Below, in pieces: positions 1-6,819 of a stretch of DNA of 6,957 nucleotides. Position 1 is the first letter of the stretch. Each line of letters begins with the position of its first letter. The notes beneath the pieces were generated by a model. That model was not told the origin of the DNA. It ran no database searches and saw only the letters and a program-made list of their open reading frames with translations. Both the position numbers and the translations under genes were made by a program. The stretch comes from Amylibacter sp. (GTDB lineage: Bacteria > Pseudomonadota > Alphaproteobacteria > Rhodobacterales > Rhodobacteraceae). Location: assembly GCA_027083485.1 (NCBI GenBank), contig JALWOO010000219.1, positions 1-6,957 of the forward strand. The letters run 5' to 3'.

Positions 1-62
1 TTAATATCCGGTGAATTTACGCTTGTGATTGCCTCTTTTTGCCGGATCGCTACATTGGAGCC

Positions 63-749
63 ATGGTAGAGATTGTTCAAATCGGGTCGCCCCCAATTGA
101 TGTGCATTTGCGCCGCTCAACGCGGGCGCGCCGGTTTTCCCTGCGGATTTCCAACACCAGCGGCGAGGTCAGCCTGACCATGCCCAAACGTGCCAATGCC
201 CACGCTGCCCTGCTGTTTGCATCGGACAACGAGGGCTGGTTGCGGCAAAATCTGGAAAAGCGTCCCAAGCAGGTCGTACCGGTTTTCGGCGGAACGCTTT
301 TGCTGGATGGCGCAGAGGTTCTGTTGCAACAGGGCACGCGACGCTCGCCGGTTCTGGCAAACGGCATCCTTGCGGTCGCCGGACAGGAAGAAGCCCTTGG
401 CGCGCGGCTGCGCGGGTATTTGAAAACCCGCGCACGGGACCGGTTTTCTGTGACGGCACAGGGCTATGCACAGCAGTTGGGACAAGAGGTTTCCCGCATC
501 ACCCTGCGGGACACGCGGTCGCGTTGGGGATCCTGTACCAGTGACGGCAATTTGATGTTTTCCTGGCGTCTGGCCATGGCTCCGGTATCGGTGCAGAATT
601 ATGTTGCAGCCCATGAAGCATGCCATCTGATCGAAATGAACCACTCGCCGGCCTATTGGCGGCTGGTTGAACAGGTGTTTCCGGATTACAAAAACCAGCG
701 TAACTGGCTGAAAACCCATGGTAGCCTGTTGCATCGCTATGTTTTCTGA
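63..749 (+). CDS. YgjP/SprT-like zinc metallohydrolase (DUF45, M48-type)
   Basis: Predicted cytoplasmic zinc-dependent hydrolase of the YgjP/DUF45 family; its substrate is not established. With the ATG at 63 the protein has 228 residues, a usual family length. The N-terminal part holds the basic RRSTRARRFSLRIS stretch seen in these proteins. The C-terminal part holds RWGSC (about residues 154-158), the zinc motif HEACH (184-188) and a third likely ligand in NHSPAYW (His194). An in-frame TTG at 39 would add eight residues but has no ribosome site. The ATG at 63 follows GGAG (57-60) with only 2 bases between, so initiation may be weak or the signal fortuitous. The family resemblance is clear; the physiological role is unknown. 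The gene lies 44 bases before the GntR gene on the same strand, but that gene seems to have its own promoter. Confidence 0.88.
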   Translation: MVEIVQIGSPPIDVHLRRSTRARRFSLRISNTSGEVSLTMPKRANAHAALLFASDNEGWLRQNLEKRPKQVVPVFGGTLLLDGAEVLLQQGTRRSPVLANGILAVAGQEEALGARLRGYLKTRARDRFSVTAQGYAQQLGQEVSRITLRDTRSRWGSCTSDGNLMFSWRLAMAPVSVQNYVAAHEACHLIEMNHSPAYWRLVEQVFPDYKNQRNWLKTHGSLLHRYVF

Positions 750-759
750 CAAAACCCGC

Positions 760-787
760 TTGACAATCGCGCCCCTTGTGATCACAA
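760..787 (+). promoter_or_regulatory. Putative gntR promoter with 12-bp palindromic operator
   Basis: A consensus -35 hexamer TTGACA lies at 760-765. A perfect palindrome, TTGTGATCACAA, lies at 776-787 and ends six bases before the ATG of the GntR gene. It sits where a repressor would block RNA polymerase. FCD-type GntR proteins often bind short palindromes with outer TTGT/ACAA-like arms, so autoregulation is the natural reading. No convincing -10 hexamer is visible at the right spacing and there is no Shine-Dalgarno sequence, so the mRNA may be leaderless or nearly so. Confidence 0.5.
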
Positions 788-793
788 AAAATT

Positions 794-1453
794 ATGCGTC
801 AAAAAGATCAGCCAAGCGAAACCCAGCCACCGGCGCACGAGCGCCTGTACCGCAAACTTCGCAGTGAAATCATGCACGGGGAGATCGTCCCCGGCCAGCC
901 CCTGACCATTCGCGGTCTGGCCCAGCGGTTTGACGTCTCCATGACCCCCGCGCGCGAAGCCATGCGCCGTCTGACCGCAGAGGGGGCCTTGACCCTATCC
1001 AAAACCGGCCGCATCACTACCCCGATGCTCAGCACGGAACGCATAGAGGAGCTGGCCTCGATCCGCGCCTTGCTGGAACCGGAACTGGCGGTTCGGGCAC
1101 AGGTTCGCGTGCATATGGCGCTGATCGAACGGTTGCAAAATATCAATGCGGTGATTGAAAAGATGATCCTGCGCAATGATTCCGTCGGCTATATCCGCGC
1201 CAATCTGGAATTTCACCGTACCCTGTATTTGCGCGCGCAGGCCCCTGCCATGCTGGCAATTGTGGAAACCGTCTGGTTACAGATGGGGCCTTCCATGAGC
1301 GCGCTGTATTCCCAGCGCCAACGCCCGAATGCCGCCCGCAACCATCGTTTTGTGATTGCCGCCCTGATGGCAGCCGACGAAACCGCCCTGAAACACGCCA
1401 TTGCAACAGATGTGACACAGGGCCTACGGATGCTGGTACCGGCACGGCTGTAG
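794..1453 (+). CDS. GntR-family transcriptional regulator with FCD domain
   Basis: DNA-binding regulator of 219 residues, the usual size for the FadR/FCD subfamily. The N-terminal winged helix (about 14-77) shows the family pattern LYRKLRSEIMHGEI...LAQRFDVSMTPAREAMRRL. The C-terminal half (about 85-207) is an all-helical FCD ligand domain. Expected metal or ligand positions include His141 (in NLEFH) and His184 (in RNHRF); the usual Asp and last His appear as Asn137 and Asp206. The WLQMGP segment resembles a common GntR subgroup in which I recall those substitutions, so they need not mean loss of function. The ligand and targets cannot be told from sequence; such regulators often control organic acid or amino acid catabolism. 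No Shine-Dalgarno sequence precedes the ATG. A palindrome directly upstream suggests self-control. Confidence 0.9.
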   Translation: MRQKDQPSETQPPAHERLYRKLRSEIMHGEIVPGQPLTIRGLAQRFDVSMTPAREAMRRLTAEGALTLSKTGRITTPMLSTERIEELASIRALLEPELAVRAQVRVHMALIERLQNINAVIEKMILRNDSVGYIRANLEFHRTLYLRAQAPAMLAIVETVWLQMGPSMSALYSQRQRPNAARNHRFVIAALMAADETALKHAIATDVTQGLRMLVPARL

Positions 1454-1503
1454 TGTCAAAACCGGAACCGACGATCACGAAAATGTGAAATTTTCCATCT
1501 AAT

Positions 1504-1549
1504 CAACCAAACCTGTCATTATTGTCACATTAACAGCGACAGTTGGTTG
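1504..1549. other. Bulged 12-bp hairpin in the convergent gap
   Basis: CAACCAA (1504-1510) plus CTGTC (1513-1517) is complementary to GACAG plus TTGGTTG (1538-1549), with a two-base AC bulge and a 20-base loop. No T-run follows, so it is not an intrinsic terminator. It could be a structured part of the gntR 3' UTR, a small RNA stem, or a protein-binding dyad. Confidence 0.4.
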
Positions 1550-1565
1550 TGTTACAAAGCCTTAG

Positions 1566-1588
1566 CAAACATGAAAGTGTTTGTTTTT
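1566..1588 (+). terminator. Weak intrinsic terminator candidate after gntR
   Basis: CAAACA (1566-1571) pairs with TGTTTG (1578-1583) around a six-base loop, and five Ts follow at 1584-1588. The stem is short and AT-rich, so termination would be inefficient. It lies 113 bases after the gntR stop codon. Confidence 0.3.
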
Positions 1589-1644
1589 AAGCGGGAGACC
1601 AACGTCTGGCAGCGTGTGTCAGGTTTTGGAACGCATATTTTCTG

Positions 1645-1681
1645 TCCCGGGTGGCTGCTTGCAGTACCCGGGATAATTTTA
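1645..1681 (+). terminator. Intrinsic terminator candidate in the + direction
   Basis: TCCCGGGT (1645-1652) is a perfect complement of ACCCGGGA (1666-1673). The loop itself can fold through CTGC/GCAG. The downstream bases TAATTTTATT make a moderate T-tract on the + strand. In the - direction no T-tract follows, so it would serve transcripts coming from gntR rather than from the ABC membrane gene. It lies almost 200 bases from the gntR stop, leaving a long 3' UTR. Confidence 0.5.
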
Positions 1682-1692
1682 TTCAGACACGT

Positions 1693-2679
1693 CTATTTCG
1701 CCAAAAGGGCCTTTTGGCCCAGCGCCACATGTTCCGGGAAGGCCTCAAGCAGCATACCATAGCGCATGCGCGCATCGGTTATCTGGCTGTAACTGCCGAT
1801 CAGATCCCGAATCGGCCCTCCCAAACGTTCCAGCCCCGACACAAATGCCAAAATGACCCCGATCTCGATGCGGCCATTGATAGCCATCCAGCCGCCATAA
1901 GAAATCACTCCGAAAGGACCAAGCGAGATCAACAGGTTATTGATGGTTTTCATCACATTCTTGGTCAAAAGAAAGCGGGTCCGGATGCGCAGGATTTTAT
2001 CGCTGATATTGGTGAACTCCATGGGCGGCGCTTTACTGAGCAAATCATCCTCGGCGTTATCCACGATGAAACTGCCCATCTTGCGCACTTCGATTGCCTT
2101 GGCTCCTGCCAAGCGGTTCAGGCGCGCCTGAAACAGGGGCACGATGATGAACTGGGGCGAATAGAGCGCCAGCGCAATGCTTGCAACAACCGGCTCAACC
2201 CAAAACATATACCCCAGAATAAACACCAGAGTCCCGAGCTGCAACAAAGGCCCGGACACCGCAGAGCCGGAAAATCCGCCGAGCTTTTCCACCTCGGAGG
2301 ACAACATCGAGACAACCGCCCCTTCGTTCACGCCTTGGCCCTCCTGACTGCGCGCCTTGATGGCCACAGGCGGGATCACCGTATAAATGCAGTAATAAAC
2401 CGAAGCCCGCAAAGAATGCACAATTCTGGCCGAAATCAATTCCCTCTGGGTCCGCATCGCCAGCTTTAGTCCGGCGGCAATCACCAGCGCCAGCAGGTAA
2501 TACAGGCTCAGGCGGATCAACTGGTTTTTGTCGCCATTGGCAACCGCCTCGTCCAGCAAACGGCGCTGTAATTCAAGCGGAATAGGGGCCAGCGGCAAAA
2601 GCGCCAGAGTTAACAGGATCACCCAAAGCTGCGGGCGCAAGGAATTGGCGAAAATATAGCGGTAAATGGATTTGGGCAT
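1693..2679 (-). CDS. ABC-exporter transmembrane domain protein lacking an ATPase domain
   Basis: Inner-membrane protein of 328 residues resembling the membrane domain of a type I ABC exporter. Hydrophobic segments lie at about 18-36, 57-75, 143-161, 163-183, 246-266 and 272-290, which is the six-helix pattern. The tail, G-RIEIGVILAFVSGLERL-GGPI followed by a helix ending near ARMRYGMLLEAF, matches the end of such domains just before the nucleotide-binding domain. The protein then stops: no Walker A, signature or Walker B motif is present, and no remnant lies downstream. Export would need an ATPase from elsewhere, or the protein has another role. A Shine-Dalgarno-like AGGGAAGG sits about six bases before the ATG. 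It lies 153 bases downstream of the cyclase-FHA gene on the same strand, so co-transcription is possible but not shown. The substrate is unknown. Confidence 0.82.
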   Translation of the reverse strand: MPKSIYRYIFANSLRPQLWVILLTLALLPLAPIPLELQRRLLDEAVANGDKNQLIRLSLYYLLALVIAAGLKLAMRTQRELISARIVHSLRASVYYCIYTVIPPVAIKARSQEGQGVNEGAVVSMLSSEVEKLGGFSGSAVSGPLLQLGTLVFILGYMFWVEPVVASIALALYSPQFIIVPLFQARLNRLAGAKAIEVRKMGSFIVDNAEDDLLSKAPPMEFTNISDKILRIRTRFLLTKNVMKTINNLLISLGPFGVISYGGWMAINGRIEIGVILAFVSGLERLGGPIRDLIGSYSQITDARMRYGMLLEAFPEHVALGQKALLAK

Positions 2680-2832
2680 GCCCGGCCTTCCCTGAGGGGG
2701 ATTGCCCTACTCCGTTCGGCACAACCCACTGTAGACCTTTGTGCTGCCATGCCCGCCGCACCAAAACAAGGCGGAGCGCGCCCTTGTCACGCCGAGTTTA
2801 TGGCCTGTGCTGAAAGTTGATCCTGCCAATCG

Positions 2833-3735
2833 TCAGGTGCCCGCATCCAGATGCACGCGGCAGGAAATCAGCTCGGCCTCCGGATCCGATGGCTCTTTGG
2901 TCAGGGAAAGCTGGCACCGGTCGGGCAATAACACCACTTCGCGCCGCGCCAACAAGGGGTTTTGCCCCGGAAAACACACATAGGTTCCATTAGTGCTGGT
3001 ATCGCGCAAATAGGCCTTGTTGGCACGGATTTCCAAAGTGGCATGCATGCGCGACACCCACAGACGCGGCACAACCAGATCACAGGTTTCCGAGCGCCCA
3101 AGGGTCATACCGGCCGTATCGGAGCAGGTGAAAACCGCCCCCTGATAGCTGAGTTCCAGCATTACCCCTCCGCCAGAAGCATGGGGCTGCGCCACACCGA
3201 CAGCTGTTTGGGCCGGTGATGTGTAATGCGTGGCGTTTTCCATGCCCAGCCCCGCAAAGGAATACACCCGCGCGCCTTCGGCTTTGCCCTTGAAGCGCCA
3301 TTTCTCCAGAAACCGCATTGCAGCCTGTTGCGGTTCTGCCAGATGTTGAAAAAATGCCTGACTGCACAGGGCCTCCCCCGGATTGGCATAGCCCGCAAGC
3401 CGCGCGGTGGTATTGACACAATCCCCGAAAATATCGCCCCGCGCATGCAGGACAGGCCCGAAATCCATGCCGCAATGCACCGACAAGGCGCTATCCTCGG
3501 CCATGGTCAGCATCTCTGCGGCGGCCTGAAATGCCGGTTGCGGATCCGCAAAGGTGCAGAGGATATCATCGCCCTTGGAATGCACAAAACGCCCGCCGTG
3601 GGATTCGGTAATCTGGCGCAGCTTATCCAGACAAGCGGCAATTTGATTGAAAGCTGCTGCATTGCCGATGGATTCATACAGGGCCGTTGAGCCGGAAATA
3701 TCGGCCACCAAAACTGCGGTATCGGTTCCTAACAT
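2833..3735 (-). CDS. Class III adenylate/guanylate cyclase fused to an FHA domain
   Basis: Predicted cytoplasmic signalling protein of 300 residues. The catalytic domain (about 5-160) would convert ATP or GTP to a cyclic nucleotide. Metal-binding Asp12 (VADISGST) and Asp56 (SKGDD), an adenine-recognition Asp101 (GDIFG), and transition-state Asn108 and Arg112 (VNTTARL) are present. The usual substrate-selecting Lys is His52, so specificity is uncertain. The FHA domain (about 192-278) keeps GR (213-214), Ser228 and His231 (SRMH) and Asn249 (TNGT), so it should bind phosphothreonine. There is no membrane segment or signal peptide. The ATG at 3735 follows GAGGGG by four bases; a TTG at 3816 would add 27 residues without domain character or a ribosome site. 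The gene follows the ilvC terminator, so it needs its own promoter, which I could not pin down. It may be co-transcribed with the ABC membrane gene. Confidence 0.88.
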   Translation of the reverse strand: MLGTDTAVLVADISGSTALYESIGNAAAFNQIAACLDKLRQITESHGGRFVHSKGDDILCTFADPQPAFQAAAEMLTMAEDSALSVHCGMDFGPVLHARGDIFGDCVNTTARLAGYANPGEALCSQAFFQHLAEPQQAAMRFLEKWRFKGKAEGARVYSFAGLGMENATHYTSPAQTAVGVAQPHASGGGVMLELSYQGAVFTCSDTAGMTLGRSETCDLVVPRLWVSRMHATLEIRANKAYLRDTSTNGTYVCFPGQNPLLARREVVLLPDRCQLSLTKEPSDPEAELISCRVHLDAGT

Positions 3736-3820
3736 ACAACCCCTCGAATCACTTGTCGTCCAATGCGGAAAACTTATCACAGGGGCGACAGAATCGGATA
3801 GGTTTCGCGCCAACAAAAGA

Positions 3821-3876
3821 GGCGCGCTTTGCGCGCATGCCTCCGGCGGGGATATTGGGACGAATTCGAAAGAAAA
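3821..3876. repeat. Intergenic element resembling a dispersed Rhodobacteraceae repeat
   Basis: GCGCGC-TTT-GCGCGC (3822-3836) forms a tight hairpin. It is followed by ATGCCTCCGGCGGGGATATT (3837-3856) and a purine-rich GAAAGAAAA run. I recall very similar GCCTCCGGCGGGG-TATT strings in many Rhodobacteraceae intergenic regions; this was not checked. Read on the - strand, the GC hairpin is followed by CTCTTTTGTT, so it could act as a second terminator behind ilvC. Only one copy is present in this window. Confidence 0.35.
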
Positions 3877-3901
3877 GGCCGGGCGTTTTTTGCGCCCGGC
3901 C
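3868..3901 (-). terminator. Intrinsic terminator of ilvC
   Basis: GGCCGGGCG (3877-3885) and CGCCCGGCC (3893-3901) form a perfect 9-bp GC-rich stem with a seven-base loop. On the - strand the stem is followed by TTTTCTTT. It starts 31 bases after the ilvC stop codon. On the + strand a delayed run of Ts follows (TATTTGTTTTTTT), so it may work in both directions. Confidence 0.9.
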
Positions 3902-3931
3902 TATTTGTTTTTTTAGATAAGGAGGACGGCC

Positions 3932-5036
<1,105 letters not shown>

Positions 5037-5043
5037 CAGGTTT

Positions 5044-5056
5044 ATGAAATTTTCAT
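5044..5056. promoter_or_regulatory. AT-rich Lrp-box-like dyad before the first lrp gene
   Basis: ATGAAA-T-TTTCAT is a perfect 6-bp inverted repeat. With its flanks it keeps the AAATTTT core of the E. coli Lrp consensus but misses several outer positions. A possible -10 (TATATT, 5067-5072) for the first lrp gene lies just downstream, so a protein bound here could repress that gene. Confidence 0.35.
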
Positions 5057-5085
5057 TTGATATTTATATATTTTCCGAATAATTC

Positions 5086-5547
5086 ATGCGCATGTTGGAT
5101 GATCTCGACAGACGCCTGTTACGCTTATTGCAGGATGATGCCTCTTTGGGCAGTACAGAGCTGGCCAGCCGCGCCGGTGCCTCTGCCGCGTCTTGCTGGC
5201 GGCGAATCGAGCGGATGCAGCGGGACGGCATCATAACCGGATACCGCGTAGAAATCGCCCCCAAGGCTCTGGGACTGATGGTGGAGGTTTCCTTGCGGGT
5301 GTCTCTGGACAAGACCCAGTCCAATGCCTTTGACGAATTTATCAAACAGGCGCGCAAAATCCGGCATGTGAACGAGATCCAGACATTTCTGGGCCGCGTC
5401 GATGTGCGTCTGAATGTGCTGGCGCGCGACATGGCGCATTATCAGGAAATCTATCGCCGCCAGATCCTGGCCCTGCCCCATATCGCCGATATCGAGGCGC
5501 TTATGCTGGTGGCCAACGTCAAGAACAGCGAGGCCCTGCCCCTGTGA
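5086..5547 (+). CDS. Lrp/AsnC-family transcriptional regulator (first of tandem pair)
   Basis: DNA-binding regulator of 153 residues, the normal Lrp size. The N-terminal helix-turn-helix (about 3-62) shows LDDLDRRLLRLLQDDA and the recognition region SAASCWRRIERMQRDGII (33-50). The C-terminal RAM domain (about 66-145) contains FLGRVDVRLNVLARD and ends in VKNSEALPL, typical of effector-binding, oligomer-forming Lrp proteins. Two in-frame ATGs (5086 and 5092) are possible; neither has a Shine-Dalgarno sequence, so translation may start on a very short leader. The gene is divergent from ilvC across a 131-base gap, and its last codons overlap the second Lrp gene. Control of ilvC, probably in response to a branched-chain amino acid, is inferred from position. 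Confidence 0.93.
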   Translation: MRMLDDLDRRLLRLLQDDASLGSTELASRAGASAASCWRRIERMQRDGIITGYRVEIAPKALGLMVEVSLRVSLDKTQSNAFDEFIKQARKIRHVNEIQTFLGRVDVRLNVLARDMAHYQEIYRRQILALPHIADIEALMLVANVKNSEALPL

Positions 5548-5999
5548 TTGATCTGGACGATACCGACCGCGCCATTCTGCGCGCCCTGCAAGCGGATGGC
5601 AGCCAGAGTGCTGCTGCCGTGGGCAAGAAGGTGGGCCTGTCCCAGCCGGCCTGTTGGCGCCGGATCAAGGCCCTGCAATCCGCCGGTGTGATCCGTCCGC
5701 GCGCGGTGGTGCTGAACAAAGAGGCGCTGGGGTTCGGGGTCAGCGTGTTTCTGGGCATCAAGCTGGCCACCAAGGGGCGCGTGTCGCTGGAGGATTTCGA
5801 GCGCGCCGTTACCGCCATTCCCGAAGTGCAGGTCGTGCAACATGTTTTGGGCCTGTATGATTACCGGCTGAAGGTCATCGCCCGCGATCTGGCCGATTTC
5901 GAGCGGGTCTTGCGCCGCCGGATCATGACCCTGCCCGGTGTGGGCGATGTGGAGGCCAATGTGGTGCTAAGCGAGGAGCGCCGCGAAATCGCCCTGTGA
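5544..5999 (+). CDS. Lrp/AsnC-family transcriptional regulator (second of tandem pair)
   Basis: DNA-binding regulator of 151 residues, a paralogue of its upstream neighbour; by eye about a third of positions agree. The helix-turn-helix (about 2-60) has LDDTDRAILRALQADG and QPACWRRIKALQSAGVI. The RAM domain (about 64-140) has VLGLYDYRLKVIARD and TLPGVGDVEANVVL. It starts with GTG at 5544, sharing the bases GTGA with the upstream stop codon, so it is probably translated by re-initiation. The product ratio of the two proteins would then be fixed, which favours a mixed complex, though separate complexes are equally possible. Its stop codon abuts the stop of the convergent DUF3047 gene. Confidence 0.92.
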   Translation: MIDLDDTDRAILRALQADGSQSAAAVGKKVGLSQPACWRRIKALQSAGVIRPRAVVLNKEALGFGVSVFLGIKLATKGRVSLEDFERAVTAIPEVQVVQHVLGLYDYRLKVIARDLADFERVLRRRIMTLPGVGDVEANVVLSEERREIAL

Positions 6000-6650
6000 T
6001 TATTCCACCACCAGATTTGAAATCACCGCTTTTATTTTGCCATCCGTATCATCGCTGTCCGCGGTAATTCCCAAACCGACCAACACGCCTTTTTCCTGCT
6101 TGAAGGCGCGTTTGAAATCCTGTTCCAGATCCACGCTTTCGGAAAACCGGCCCTTGCCCGCAGCCCTTTGCGCCACGGTTTTCAGGGTCTTGGGACCATA
6201 GGGGCTGAACAGCACCTGCCCGCGTTTGTAATCCCCGCCCCAGACATAAACCAGCGCGCGGGTATTCGGGTTGGTCAGCAATTTTCGCGCCGATGCCTTG
6301 GCCATCTTTTCCGCTGATGCCGGATCCACAAACACAAAATACAGCGCCAGATTGCGGTCATCCCCGCCCTTTTGGGTTAAATCCGTAGCCTTGACGGACT
6401 CCGTTACTGCCCAGTTCCAGGCAGCTTTGGTCGCGTTGGCGATGCTCTTGGGCGCACGGCGGTACAGCAGGGAAACCGTGCCGTCCGAGCCGACATCCAG
6501 CACATCCCCCTTCAGCTCGTAATCATTGCTCCACAGGCGTAAAAACCCCTGCTCCACCCAGTTCTTGTCAAACCGGATCGCCTCGCTGCTGACAGGAAAG
6601 GCCACGATCACCAGCGTCGCCGCCCATAAAACATTCTTGAAAAACCGCAT
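6000..6650 (-). CDS. Exported DUF3047-family protein
   Basis: Protein of 216 residues with a likely Sec signal peptide: Arg2 and Lys5, a hydrophobic core (about 7-20), and probable cleavage after SSEA at residue 24. The mature protein should be periplasmic. The central segment resembles the DUF3047 family, a group of unknown function: WNWAV (78-82) followed by TDLTQKGGDDRNLALYFVF (89-107), then the VYVWG strand near 134-138. No catalytic residues are established for the family. The ATG at 6650 follows AAAAGGGG with a five-base gap, a good ribosome site. The gene is divergent from the P450-like gene and its upstream gap carries an FNR-type box, although that box sits closer to the other gene's expected promoter. 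Adjacency to the regulator pair is only tail-to-tail and suggests no link. Confidence 0.85.
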   Translation of the reverse strand: MRFFKNVLWAATLVIVAFPVSSEAIRFDKNWVEQGFLRLWSNDYELKGDVLDVGSDGTVSLLYRRAPKSIANATKAAWNWAVTESVKATDLTQKGGDDRNLALYFVFVDPASAEKMAKASARKLLTNPNTRALVYVWGGDYKRGQVLFSPYGPKTLKTVAQRAAGKGRFSESVDLEQDFKRAFKQEKGVLVGLGITADSDDTDGKIKAVISNLVVE

Positions 6651-6725
6651 AACATCCCCTTTTGCTGCGTGAATTCATGCCTGCACCACTCCCCGATCAA
6701 ACGCCAATCAAATTCGCGTCAGGAG

Positions 6726-6739
6726 TTGATCCACATCAA
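6726..6739. promoter_or_regulatory. Perfect FNR/FnrL-type box
   Basis: TTGATCCACATCAA matches the TTGAT-N4-ATCAA consensus for FNR-family oxygen sensors exactly. Its centre (6732.5) lies 41 to 45 bases upstream of a plausible + strand start near 6774-6777, the standard activating position. A TTGACA at 6751-6756 also follows. Two extra ATCAA half-sites lie at 6696-6700 and 6707-6711, eleven bases apart. Confidence 0.6.
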
Positions 6740-6819
6740 CAGCCAAGCTTTTGACAAATAAAAATAAATATGCAATTTTCCCGAATTAGGGGAATTTAGC
6801 GCGTAACCGAGGATATTAC

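Noticed and set aside
117..785. A 222-codon - strand open frame opposite the metallohydrolase gene
   Set aside because: The + strand frame carries HEACH and RWGSC motifs; the antisense frame has no recognisable domain.
1547..1762. A 71-codon + strand open frame in the convergent gap
   Set aside because: It has no ribosome site, crosses a GC-rich hairpin and runs into the end of the opposite gene; no family resemblance was seen.
1651..2469. A 272-codon + strand open frame opposite the ABC membrane gene
   Set aside because: The - strand protein has clear membrane segments and a ribosome site; the + strand product is His/Gln/Arg-rich shadow sequence and overlaps a probable terminator.
3226..3690. 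A 154-codon + strand open frame opposite the cyclase gene
   Set aside because: It is antisense to a gene with intact cyclase and FHA motifs and has no ribosome site or family resemblance.
3736..3816. N-terminal extension of the cyclase from a TTG codon
   Set aside because: There is no Shine-Dalgarno sequence and the extra residues do not look like a domain; the ATG at 3735 has GAGGGG four bases upstream and opens directly into the cyclase fold.
3917..3924. TAAGGAGG, a perfect Shine-Dalgarno match on the + strand
   Set aside because: No start codon lies at a usable distance, and the frame beyond it is a shadow of ilvC; it sits in the ilvC 3' UTR by chance.
6774..6797. Imperfect dyad TTCCC/GGGAA between the FNR box and the P450-like start
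   Set aside because: The stem is only five base pairs in AT-rich sequence with no matching flanks; it is too weak to call an operator or terminator.
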